Shown: positions 34,020-40,807 of the stretch, one piece after another
How positions within the stretch are numbered: position 1 is the stretch's first letter
Layout of the letters: each line of letters opens with the position of its first letter
Origin: SpSt-398 sp041752235
Lineage (GTDB): Bacteria > Bacteroidota > Bacteroidia > Chitinophagales > Chitinophagaceae
Assembly (NCBI GenBank): GCA_041752235.1
Contig: JBGSHM010000020.1
Span: 37,341 to 101,340 of the forward strand
Direction: 5' to 3'
Length of the DNA stretch: 64,000 nucleotides
Notes under the pieces: generated by a model
Seen by the model: only the letters and a program-made list of their open reading frames with translations
What the model was told of the DNA's origin: nothing
Databases searched by the model: none
Program-made: the position numbers and the translations under genes

Positions 34020-34430
34020 ATGAGTACATTTAAAAATCATGATGTTCAAAGCGTGAACATTCAAACAACACCTGAAAAAGTGTTTAGCTACATTGCCAAC
34101 CCGGAAAATTTACCAAACTGGACTGGCGCCTTTAGTCAAGCCGACACTAATTCAGCATTGCTTATTACACCAAATGGAGAGCTAAAAATTGGTTTGGAGA
34201 CAAAAATCAATCTGGAATCAGGGACGGTTGACTGGTATATGACCATGCCAGACGGAAGCGTCGGAGTAGCTTATTCAAGAGTCGTCAGCGGACCAAACGG
34301 TAAGGCTATTTATTCGTTCGTATTATTGGCCCCGCCAGTTCCGCTTGAACAAATTGAAGGCGCATTATCTGCCCAAATGATGCAGTTAAAAGAAGAGCTG
34401 GCAAAACTAAGTTCCATTCTCACTGAATAA
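34020..34430 (+). CDS. SRPBCC (START-like) family protein
   Basis: The product has 136 residues from ATG 34020 (MSTFKNHDVQSVNI). The N-terminus VNIQTTPEKVFSYIANPENLPNWTG is the typical START-like opening, and the C-terminal helix EQIEGALSAQMMQLKEELAKL closes the helix-grip fold. The cavity usually binds lipids or small hydrophobics; the ligand is not known. It is AT-rich compared with the genes to the left. It is followed closely by a sigma factor gene with a hairpin in between, a pairing that suggests a regulatory relation (inference). Confidence 0.8.
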   Translation: MSTFKNHDVQSVNIQTTPEKVFSYIANPENLPNWTGAFSQADTNSALLITPNGELKIGLETKINLESGTVDWYMTMPDGSVGVAYSRVVSGPNGKAIYSFVLLAPPVPLEQIEGALSAQMMQLKEELAKLSSILTE

Positions 34431-34438
34431 CAAATATG

Positions 34439-34464
34439 ATAGGGTTGGTTTTTGCCAACCCTAT
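34439..34464. terminator. Hairpin between SRPBCC and sigma factor genes
   Basis: ATAGGGTTGG / CCAACCCTAT arms of 10 bp surround TTTTTG. An ATG at 34436 is partly overlapped by the stem, so I place the sigma factor start downstream at 34478. It may be a terminator or an attenuator. Confidence 0.6.
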
Positions 34465-34477
34465 AAATTTTCTAAAT

Positions 34478-35263
34478 ATGGAAGAGAAAGAGTTAATACA
34501 GTCTTGCCTCGAAGGAAATAAAAAGAGCTTGGAGAAGTTAATAAACTCAATTCAGGGCTTGGTATTCAACCTGTCCTTACGTTTCTTATGGAACAGAATG
34601 GACGCAGAAGACGCAACACAAGAAATTTTAGTAAAAGTGATTACTAACCTGAGCAAATTTGATGGAAGAAGCAAAATTAATACTTGGACCTATAGGGTAG
34701 CGACAAACTACCTTCTAAATATCAAAAAAACATTCACTTCGTTCGACGTTTTTTCTACAGACCTATATTCAGCCCAATCTGCTGTTGAATATGATTTACC
34801 AGACAAAGACTTATTAGAAAGAGAAATGAAAACGGGATGTACGCTGGCTATGCTACAATGTTTAGACAGAGACCTAAGAATTGTGTTTATTCTCGGTAGT
34901 ATATTAAAAATAAAAAGCAATGTTGCCTCGACAATTATAAAAACCAGTCCGGAAAACTTTAGAAAGAAACTTGAACTATCAAGAAAGCTAATTGGCGGTT
35001 TTCTAAACGCTCATTGTGGTGTTTACAATCCAAAAAATAGTTGTAGATGTAAAAAGCGAATTAATTCAGCTATAAATTGTCATCGTATCATTAAAACAAA
35101 TCTAAATTTTGCTGACAAAATAGAATTGTATAATGATGAAATGGAAGAATTAAACTCTATGGCTGGAATTTATCGAAATCACGGAACGTTTAAAAGCCAA
35201 AAGGAACTGGTGGCTCAAATTAATAAACTGGTAGCCTCAAAAAGAATTATGAATGACAACTAA
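34478..35263 (+). CDS. RNA polymerase sigma factor, ECF-like
   Basis: The product has 261 residues from ATG 34478 (MEEKELIQSCLEG). Region 2 is clear: RFLWNRMDAEDATQEILVKVITNLSKFDGRSKINTWTYRVATNYLLN. Region 4 follows at about 125-175 (LRIVFILGSILKIKSNVASTIIKTSPENFRKKLELSRK). A C-terminal extension rich in Cys (CGVYNPKNSCRCKKR) is atypical for ECF sigma factors and may bind metal. No anti-sigma gene is adjacent; the SRPBCC protein upstream is the nearest neighbour. Composition is AT-rich. Confidence 0.88.
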   Translation: MEEKELIQSCLEGNKKSLEKLINSIQGLVFNLSLRFLWNRMDAEDATQEILVKVITNLSKFDGRSKINTWTYRVATNYLLNIKKTFTSFDVFSTDLYSAQSAVEYDLPDKDLLEREMKTGCTLAMLQCLDRDLRIVFILGSILKIKSNVASTIIKTSPENFRKKLELSRKLIGGFLNAHCGVYNPKNSCRCKKRINSAINCHRIIKTNLNFADKIELYNDEMEELNSMAGIYRNHGTFKSQKELVAQINKLVASKRIMNDN

Positions 35264-35340
35264 GAAGGCGGGGGATGGGAGAAATGGAGCATGGCCCGGC
35301 TCGGGAAACCAATTCGCGAAGTTGAATACTCGCCATTTCA

Positions 35341-35371
35341 TCATTGGTGATAGTATCAAATGATACTATCA
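35341..35371. repeat. 31 bp direct repeat with 24 bp palindrome, copy 2
   Basis: It is identical to 33274-33304. The pair brackets a 2.04 kb segment with the protease, SRPBCC and sigma factor genes. It is directly followed by the R3 fragment at 35372. Confidence 0.9.
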
Positions 35372-35413
35372 GGTCGCTGCGTCCGCCATCTTCTCCGCGA
35401 CCGCCGCGCGAAA
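35372..35413. repeat. R3 repeat, partial copy 2
   Basis: GCGTCCGCCATCTTCTCCGC followed by GACCGCCGCGCGAAACC matches the right part of copy 1 (31323-31356). Only this half is present. Confidence 0.6.
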
Positions 35414-35532
35414 CCCCAGAAAACAGAAATCCCCAATCCGCTGATTTCCATAGAAAATGTACTGAAATGCCGCAAGCATGCCGCTAAAATGCCCGTAAAT
35501 TGGACGCGTCATAACCATACATTTGTACAAGC

Positions 35533-36111
35533 ATGGAAATACAGTTTTCATCGGAAAAATTGATCACACAGAGGAAACTCCAGGGGTTCAGTCAGGAAAA
35601 ACTGGCCGAAAAAGCCGGAATAAATATCAGAACCCTGCAACGCCTTGAAAAAAATGAGGTGACGCCTCAGCTATATACCCTTCGTTCCCTGGCTGATTCG
35701 CTGGGTGTAAAGATTGAAGACTTAACGGTTTCTGCCCCAACGGGTATTCCAACAGAAAAATCTACCCGGCAGTTGGCCCTCTTACATTTCTCTGCCGCTG
35801 CAGGATGTGTTTTTCCTTTGGGCAATCTTATTGCTCCCCTGCTTCTCTGGATCTATAAAAAACAGGCCGATGATGCCTGGGACAAACAGGCGCGGGAGAT
35901 CCTCAATTTTCAAATGAGTTGGCTACTCTATTTGTTTTTGGTCCTTGTTCTTTATTTCACCATACCCGTACTTCCGTTTCTTGTATTTCTTATCCCTGTT
36001 ATTGTCTTCCTTAACATCCTCCTTTTCCCCATTTATTCGGGTTTCCGGGTAATAAACAACCAGCCCCCATTCTACCCTTTAACCATTCCATTCCTTAAAC
36101 CCAAGACATGA
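35533..36111 (+). CDS. XRE-family regulator fused to a DUF4870-like membrane domain
   Basis: The 192-residue protein has an N-terminal helix-turn-helix (LITQRKLQGFSQEKLAEKAGINIRTLQRLEKNEVTPQLYTLRSLADSLGV, about 8-60). A C-terminal part with about three hydrophobic helices resembles DUF4870 (GCVFPLGNLIAPLLLWIYKKQ; ILNFQMSWLLYLFLVLVLYF). A DNA-binding domain tethered to the membrane may sense envelope state. The stop overlaps the start of the next gene (ATGA), so it is co-translated with the serine hydrolase. Confidence 0.85.
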   Translation: MEIQFSSEKLITQRKLQGFSQEKLAEKAGINIRTLQRLEKNEVTPQLYTLRSLADSLGVKIEDLTVSAPTGIPTEKSTRQLALLHFSAAAGCVFPLGNLIAPLLLWIYKKQADDAWDKQAREILNFQMSWLLYLFLVLVLYFTIPVLPFLVFLIPVIVFLNILLFPIYSGFRVINNQPPFYPLTIPFLKPKT

Positions 36112-37304
36112 AAAAAGCATTTTCGTTTTTGCCCCTTCTATTGTTCGCTTTTTGCGTCCTGCACGCCCAAAATAAGCCGGTGATAACATTGGATGGCCAA
36201 AAGATCACCGAAGAACAAATCGACAAAACAGTTACTCGTTTAATGGAAGCGTCGAATGTTCAAGGGATTGGCCTGGCCGTTCTCAACAATAAAGAGACGG
36301 TTTTTATAAAATCCTACGGCTATAAAAACAAACCCAAAAACGAGATGCTGGATACGGCCTCCATTATGTACGGCGCTTCTTTTAGCAAGGCTGTTTTTGG
36401 CTATTTGACCATGAAATTGGTGCAAGAAAAAATCCTGGACCTGGACAAACCACTCTATCAATACTTAAGCAAGCCAATCGGAGAATACGAGTACTTTTCT
36501 GACCTCAAAACAGATGATCGCTGGAAATTAATCACCGCCCGAATGTGTTTAAGCCATACAACCGGGTTGCCCAACCTTCGCTGGTTTCATCCAACAACCG
36601 GCGTGGAAGATTCGCTTGGGATTATGAGAATCTATTTCGAGCCGGGTACTAAATATGCCTATTCGGGTGAGGGGTTCAAGTTATTGCAATTGGTGGAAGA
36701 AGAAATCACCAAAAAGCCCATTGATGAACTGGCGGTTGAATATATTTTTAAGCCCTTTAACATGACCCGGACCGGTTATGTGTGGCACCCTTCTTTTGGT
36801 GATGATAATGTGGCGGTTGGTCACATGAATAATGGCGCCATAGATATAAAAAGAAAACGTACAGAAGCTGTGGCTGGCGGCTCCCTGGTAACAACCATTG
36901 CTGATTATGCCAGATTCACGGAGAATATGATGAAGGGGCAAGGGCTGACAAAAAAAATGTTCAAAGAAATGATTAGCCCTCAGATAAAGATCCATTCCCT
37001 CACTCAATTTCCCCCTTTAACAACAGAAACCACGACGGAGAATGACGCTATTCATCTTTCTTATGGCCTGGGCTGGGGACTATTAGACTGCCCAAATGGA
37101 AAAGCCTTTTTTAAGGAGGGCAATGGTGGTGCCTGGAGAAACTACAATATTAATTTTATTGACAAAGGCATTTCCATTATCCTCTTAGTCAATAGCGAAA
37201 ATGGAGAATCCATATTTCAGGAACTCGTGGAAACCCTGGTTGGTCAGACATGCATCCCCTGGAAATGGCATGGCTATATTCCCTATAATAACATAGCGAA
37301 GTAG
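36108..37304 (+). CDS. Secreted serine hydrolase (class C beta-lactamase / EstB family)
   Basis: The 398-residue protein has a signal peptide (MKKAFSFLPLLLFAFCVLHAQ). Its penicillin-binding-protein-like fold has the catalytic SxxK in GASFSKAVFG (about 82-85) and the YxN-type YSGEG (about 186). A late GxG-like HLSYGLGWGLL also appears. Such proteins are esterases, peptidases or beta-lactamases; the exact role is open. It is coupled to the XRE membrane regulator upstream, which may control it. Confidence 0.88.
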   Translation: MKKAFSFLPLLLFAFCVLHAQNKPVITLDGQKITEEQIDKTVTRLMEASNVQGIGLAVLNNKETVFIKSYGYKNKPKNEMLDTASIMYGASFSKAVFGYLTMKLVQEKILDLDKPLYQYLSKPIGEYEYFSDLKTDDRWKLITARMCLSHTTGLPNLRWFHPTTGVEDSLGIMRIYFEPGTKYAYSGEGFKLLQLVEEEITKKPIDELAVEYIFKPFNMTRTGYVWHPSFGDDNVAVGHMNNGAIDIKRKRTEAVAGGSLVTTIADYARFTENMMKGQGLTKKMFKEMISPQIKIHSLTQFPPLTTETTTENDAIHLSYGLGWGLLDCPNGKAFFKEGNGGAWRNYNINFIDKGISIILLVNSENGESIFQELVETLVGQTCIPWKWHGYIPYNNIAK

Positions 37305-37329
37305 GGCGTAGCCGCGTCCCTAAAATAAA

Positions 37330-37376
37330 TTTGCGTAGTTAAATGACTACATATATATTTGTAGCCAAATAGCTAC
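37330..37376 (+). promoter_or_regulatory. arsR-type promoter with two operator palindromes
   Basis: A TTTG (37330-37333), a 20 bp spacer and TATATTTG (37354-37361) give a textbook Bacteroidota promoter. Two palindromes of similar layout, GTAGTTAAATGACTAC (37335-37350, in the spacer) and GTAGCCAAATAGCTAC (37361-37376, from the last base of the -7 box), flank it. They end three bases before the ATG of arsR and are likely operators for its product. Confidence 0.75.
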
Positions 37377-37379
37377 ATA

Positions 37380-37700
37380 ATGAATCTGCGACGAGATGTT
37401 TTTCAAGCCATTGCCGACCCCACCAGACGAGCCATCCTGCTCCTGGTGGCCTCCCAATCCATGACCGCCGGTGCCATTGCCTCCAATTTTGATACGGCAA
37501 GACCTACCGTATCCAAACACCTTCAAATTCTCACCGAATGTGACCTGCTTACCCAGGAGCAAACTGGCAGGGAAATCCATTATCACATAAACGCCACTAA
37601 AATGAAGGAAATAGCAGATTTTATTGAGCCTTTCCGAAAAATGTGGGATGACCGCTTTAATAAACTGGAATCCATCATGAAAAAATATAAAAACAAATAG
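37380..37700 (+). CDS. ArsR-family transcriptional regulator
   Basis: This 106-residue winged-helix repressor reads RRDVFQAIADPTRRAILLLVASQSMTAGAIASNFDTARPTVSKHLQIL, with the recognition helix TARPTVSKHLQIL at about 40-52. It lacks the CxC metal-binding motif of metal-sensing ArsR proteins. This fits the SRPBCC-associated subgroup that regulates the neighbouring AHSA1-type gene. It is the first gene of a small operon and is probably autoregulated through the palindromes around its promoter. Confidence 0.93.
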   Translation: MNLRRDVFQAIADPTRRAILLLVASQSMTAGAIASNFDTARPTVSKHLQILTECDLLTQEQTGREIHYHINATKMKEIADFIEPFRKMWDDRFNKLESIMKKYKNK

Positions 37701-37702
37701 CC

Positions 37703-38173
37703 GTGGAATATCTAACAAACATTGTTGCCGAAGAAGGCAAACAGGAACTCATCATCACCCGGGAATTTGATCTTCCCCTGGAATTACTCTTCAAAGCTTT
37801 CGAAGAACCCGAACTTTTTGAACAATGGATGGGGACCAAAGTGATAAAAATGGAAAACAAACCACACGGTTCCTACGTCTTCGAAACATCGGCCAACGGC
37901 CAGGTCGTATTCCGGGCAAATGGAACCATTCATGAGTTCGACCCGAACCAACGGATCACGCGGACCTTTGAAATGGAAAACACACCCTTTCCGGTTCAAC
38001 TCGAATTCCTGGTATTTGAACCTGTAACCAACGACAAGAGCAAACTCACGATGCAGATCCTGTTCAAGTCGGTTGACCACAGGGACCAACTACTAAAACT
38101 CCCCTTCAAACAAGGCCTCAATATGGCCCACAACAAATTACAGCAACTCCTTTCAGGATTAAAGCAATCTTAA
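37703..38173 (+). CDS. SRPBCC / AHSA1-type protein, operon gene 2
   Basis: The product has 156 residues from GTG 37703 (two bases after the arsR stop). An AHSA1-like START fold is indicated by LIITREFDLPLELLFKAFEEPELFEQWMG near the N-terminus and SVDHRDQLLKLPFKQGLNMAHNKLQQLL at the C-terminus. The usual partners of such ArsR proteins are SRPBCC and DoxX genes, as here. Ligand not known. Confidence 0.88.
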   Translation: MEYLTNIVAEEGKQELIITREFDLPLELLFKAFEEPELFEQWMGTKVIKMENKPHGSYVFETSANGQVVFRANGTIHEFDPNQRITRTFEMENTPFPVQLEFLVFEPVTNDKSKLTMQILFKSVDHRDQLLKLPFKQGLNMAHNKLQQLLSGLKQS

Positions 38174-38174
38174 T

Positions 38175-38315
38175 ATGACAAAAAGAAACAAGATCATTTA
38201 CTGGATCAGCACCATCTGGCTCGCCCTTGGCATGGTGCTTTTATTATTACTGACTATTATATCCTGGGCGTTTCGGTCAAACGAAAGGAAATTTATTTCT
38301 CGCGGCGTACGCTAA
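38175..38315 (+). pseudogene. DoxX-like gene remnant with internal deletion
   Basis: Starting one base after the preceding stop, 46 codons read MTKRNKIIYWISTIWLALGM, then VLLLLLTIISWAFRSNERKF, then ISRGVR and TAA. The first 20 residues match the start of DoxX-like membrane proteins that normally follow arsR-SRPBCC genes. The following segment looks like their C-terminal end, so the middle (about 80 residues) seems to be missing. The last codons and the stop come from the R3 repeat. It could still be expressed as a single-helix peptide. Confidence 0.55.
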
Positions 38316-38400
38316 GTAAGCAACGATCGCGGCGGCTCTCCGATTTTCGTTCTCAGGACAGCCGCCGCGCCCGCTATCTTCTCTGCGTCCGCCGCGAGAA
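38297..38400. repeat. R3 repeat, copy 3 with complete palindromic ends
   Basis: TTCTCGCGGCGTACGC at the left mirrors GCGTCCGCCGCGAGAA at the right. Its inner part contains AAGTAAGCAACG, as in copy 1, and a second inverted pair GCGGCGGCT/AGCCGCCGC. It provides the stop of the DoxX remnant on one strand and the final codons of the beta-lactamase on the other. Confidence 0.75.
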
Positions 38401-39360
38401 GCGGGAAGAACCCGAATAATACTCCCATAACATCTTAGAGATCTCCTTTGTCAGCTTCCAGGCCTCATTATTCTGGTTCCAGCTCTGGTCCTTGTTATTC
38501 TTGGTGAAAATAGCCACGAGATAGGGATTGCGGGGGGCGTTGACTAAAAACACTTCGCTGCGATTGGCATTCACAGCCCCATTCTTACTAAATACCTCGA
38601 CCTTGGGTGGTATCTGTGACAAAGCTTCGGCATCCCAATAATTCCGGCCGAGGAGACGCAAGGCGCGCTCACAAAATCCTGGACTTATGATCTCCATCCT
38701 GTAAATCCTTTCCATCAGGGTCGCGATCTCGCGCGGCGTGGTCTGCCCCCAGCCATATTGGCTTCTGTTTTCCTCGCGGCCAGGTGTGCGGGAATTGACA
38801 CGCGTATGTTGAAAGCCGAGACTATCCATGATCTCATTGATGCGGGCGCCCGTACCGGCAATGGCCTGAAGCCATAAGCTGGCGGTATTGTCGCTTGTGG
38901 TGAGCATCAACATCAGCAGCTTGCTCAACTCAATTTTTTCGCCTGACTTAAATGACCCGAGGATATCCACCCCGGCATATAACATGGAATCATGGTAAAT
39001 GAATTCCTGGTGATAGTCGAGTTCTTTTTTCTCCATTTTGTCGAGTATCCCGATCATGATGGGAATTTTGACGATGGAGGCCGTGGGAAAGATGGTGTCA
39101 GCCTGGTAAGAGACGGTCTTGCCGGTGCGGAGGTTTTTAATATAAATGCCAATGTCTCCCTGGTAGCTTTGGAGCAATGGCAGTATTCTCTTCTCGAGTT
39201 TTTTATCGGTGTGTTGGCCGAATGTGGGGAGTGTTAATAATAATAAGAGTTTTACCGCCAGGACGCGAGGGCGCAAGGCAGCGCTAAGTCCTGGCGCTCC
39301 CTGGCGTCCTGGCGCCTTCGCGGTAAAAAACCCCGTAAACGCAATTAAACTTCTATCCAT
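38374..39360 (-). CDS. Class A beta-lactamase-related serine hydrolase
   Basis: This 328-residue exported protein carries the SxxK motif in PTASIVKIPIM, SDN in LTTSDNTASLW and KNG in FSKNGAVNANRSEV. All three class A elements are present, so it is probably catalytically competent; whether it hydrolyses beta-lactams is not known. The N-terminus is odd: after MDRSLIAFTG comes a stretch encoded by a family-A repeat (FFTAKAPGRQGAPG through PRVLAVK), then LLLLLTLPTFGQ, the rest of a signal peptide. The last residues (RFSRRTQRR) come from the R3 repeat. A TTG start within the repeat (LRPRVLAVKLLLLL) would also give a good signal peptide. Confidence 0.85.
   Translation of the reverse strand: MDRSLIAFTGFFTAKAPGRQGAPGLSAALRPRVLAVKLLLLLTLPTFGQHTDKKLEKRILPLLQSYQGDIGIYIKNLRTGKTVSYQADTIFPTASIVKIPIMIGILDKMEKKELDYHQEFIYHDSMLYAGVDILGSFKSGEKIELSKLLMLMLTTSDNTASLWLQAIAGTGARINEIMDSLGFQHTRVNSRTPGREENRSQYGWGQTTPREIATLMERIYRMEIISPGFCERALRLLGRNYWDAEALSQIPPKVEVFSKNGAVNANRSEVFLVNAPRNPYLVAIFTKNNKDQSWNQNNEAWKLTKEISKMLWEYYSGSSRFSRRTQRR
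39251..39327. repeat. Family-A palindromic repeat inside the beta-lactamase signal peptide
   Basis: TTTACCGCCAGGACGCGAGG begins the left arm, and CGTCCTGGCGCCTTCGCGG with TAAA ends the right arm. In the minus-strand frame it encodes about 26 residues without stop and preserves the frame of the host gene. Confidence 0.85.
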
Positions 39361-39392
39361 CTATAATAATTCGTGAAATCCGAGCAATTCGT

Positions 39393-40679
39393 TTAATTCG
39401 TGTAATCGAACACCAAATAACAAAACCCCTTCACCCCCACATCCAACATACTATCATCAATATAAAAATCGGGTGTATGATGCGGTGGTGCATTTTTCGG
39501 ATCGGTGCCCTTGGGCATTCCCCCAAAGTATATAAAGAAAGCAGGGGCCTTTTCACCAAAATAGGAAAAATCCTCCGCGCCCGTCACCCACTCCCTGGGT
39601 TTTACCTTTCCCTTGCCGGCGGCTTTCTCCAGTGAGGGGATCATCTTCTGCACCAGGGCGGGGTCATTATAGGTCACCAATGTTTTGGTATCGATCATCA
39701 CCTCGATCTCGGCACCCATGGCCTCCCCAATGGAAGTGGCCAGGGTGCGGATCCGCTCATGCGTCTTTTTTTGCATGTCCTTATCCAGCGTGCGTATCGT
39801 GCCTTCGAGTAGGGCGTCTTCGGGAATGATATTGGGACGTACCCCGCTGTGAAACTTTCCTACCGTGATCACCACCGGTGCTTTGGTAAGATCGGATTCG
39901 CGGCTCACTATGGTCTGCAGCGCATTGATGATCTCGGTACCCACTACGATGGGGTCCACCCCGAGCCAGGGTTGTGAGCCATGTGATTGCTTGCCTTTTA
40001 TTTTTATCGTAAACCAATCGGAGGAAGCCATAAAGGCACCGGGTTTATATTCAAATGTGCCTTGCTCAATGGCAGATTCAATATGCATTCCAAAAATGGC
40101 ATCCACTTTGGGATTTTCCATCACGCCTTCTTTGACCATCAGCGCCGCGCCGCCTTCTTCATCACCCGGGGGACCTTCCTCGGCGGGTTGGAAGATAAAT
40201 TTCACTGTTCCTTTCAAGTCCTTTTTCATTGAGGCGAGCACTTCGGCCGTACCCATCAATACAGCCACATGCGCATCATGTCCGCAGGCATGCATCACCG
40301 GTACGGTTTGTCCGAGATAATCGGCTTCAACGACTGATTTAAAAGGGAGATCCACCCTTTCTTTTACGGGCAATCCATCCATATCCGCACGAAGCGCTAT
40401 CACCGGACCGGGTTTATCGCCTTTGAGGATTCCTACGACACCGGTCTTAGCCACAGCAGTTTGCACTTCGATACCGAGTTTTTTTAAATGCTCGGCAATG
40501 AGGGCAGAGGTTTTAAACTCGCGGTTACCCAGTTCAGGGCTGGCATGGATGGTGCGCCGCCATTGGATGACCTTGTCTTTTATTTCAAGGGATTTTTTGT
40601 CGATGGCTTTTTGAATCGGGTCCTGGGCATGGAGGAGGTTGGCCAGGAGGAGCAGTGTGGTTAGGATGGAAATTCGCAT
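39393..40679 (-). CDS. M20 family amidohydrolase
   Basis: The product has 428 residues from ATG 40679 (MRISILTTLLLLANLLHAQ, signal peptide). An upstream ATG at 40712 is rejected because its extra residues (MRLCGNSINSH) come from the family-A repeat. Metal ligands are in ALRADMDGLPV, MHACGHDAHVA, QPAEEGPPGDEEGGA and GAEDFSYF. The family hydrolyses N-acyl amino acids or similar amides; the exact substrate is open. It is exported, which is unusual for the cytoplasmic IAA-amino acid hydrolases it resembles but common in Bacteroidota. It is divergent from chrA. Confidence 0.93.
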   Translation of the reverse strand: MRISILTTLLLLANLLHAQDPIQKAIDKKSLEIKDKVIQWRRTIHASPELGNREFKTSALIAEHLKKLGIEVQTAVAKTGVVGILKGDKPGPVIALRADMDGLPVKERVDLPFKSVVEADYLGQTVPVMHACGHDAHVAVLMGTAEVLASMKKDLKGTVKFIFQPAEEGPPGDEEGGAALMVKEGVMENPKVDAIFGMHIESAIEQGTFEYKPGAFMASSDWFTIKIKGKQSHGSQPWLGVDPIVVGTEIINALQTIVSRESDLTKAPVVITVGKFHSGVRPNIIPEDALLEGTIRTLDKDMQKKTHERIRTLATSIGEAMGAEIEVMIDTKTLVTYNDPALVQKMIPSLEKAAGKGKVKPREWVTGAEDFSYFGEKAPAFFIYFGGMPKGTDPKNAPPHHTPDFYIDDSMLDVGVKGFCYLVFDYTN

Positions 40680-40695
40680 ATGTGAATTTATGGAA

Positions 40696-40770
40696 TTACC
40701 GCAAAGGCGCAAGGACGCTAAGTAGCGCCATGTCTTTGTGTTCCTTTGTGCCCTCGCGCCTTAGCGGTAA
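40696..40770. repeat. Family-A palindromic repeat between divergent genes
   Basis: The left arm TTACCGCAAAGGCGCAAGG and right arm ending CGCCTTAGCGGTAA lie between the starts of the M20 gene and chrA. It has pushed spurious start codons into both longest frames. Confidence 0.85.
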
Positions 40771-40807
40771 AGCTTCTATAATCTCTTTTTCAGTATATTT
40801 AACAACC

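Noticed and set aside
40680..40712. Longer start of the M20 hydrolase (MRLCGNSINSH)
   Set aside because: These residues come from the repeat arm, and the signal peptide starts at ATG 40679.
40655..40807. N-terminal extension of the chromate transporter from an upstream start
   Set aside because: The extra residues (SLCSFVPSRLSG and neighbours) are a translation of the family-A repeat. ATG 40808 gives the proper family N-terminus.
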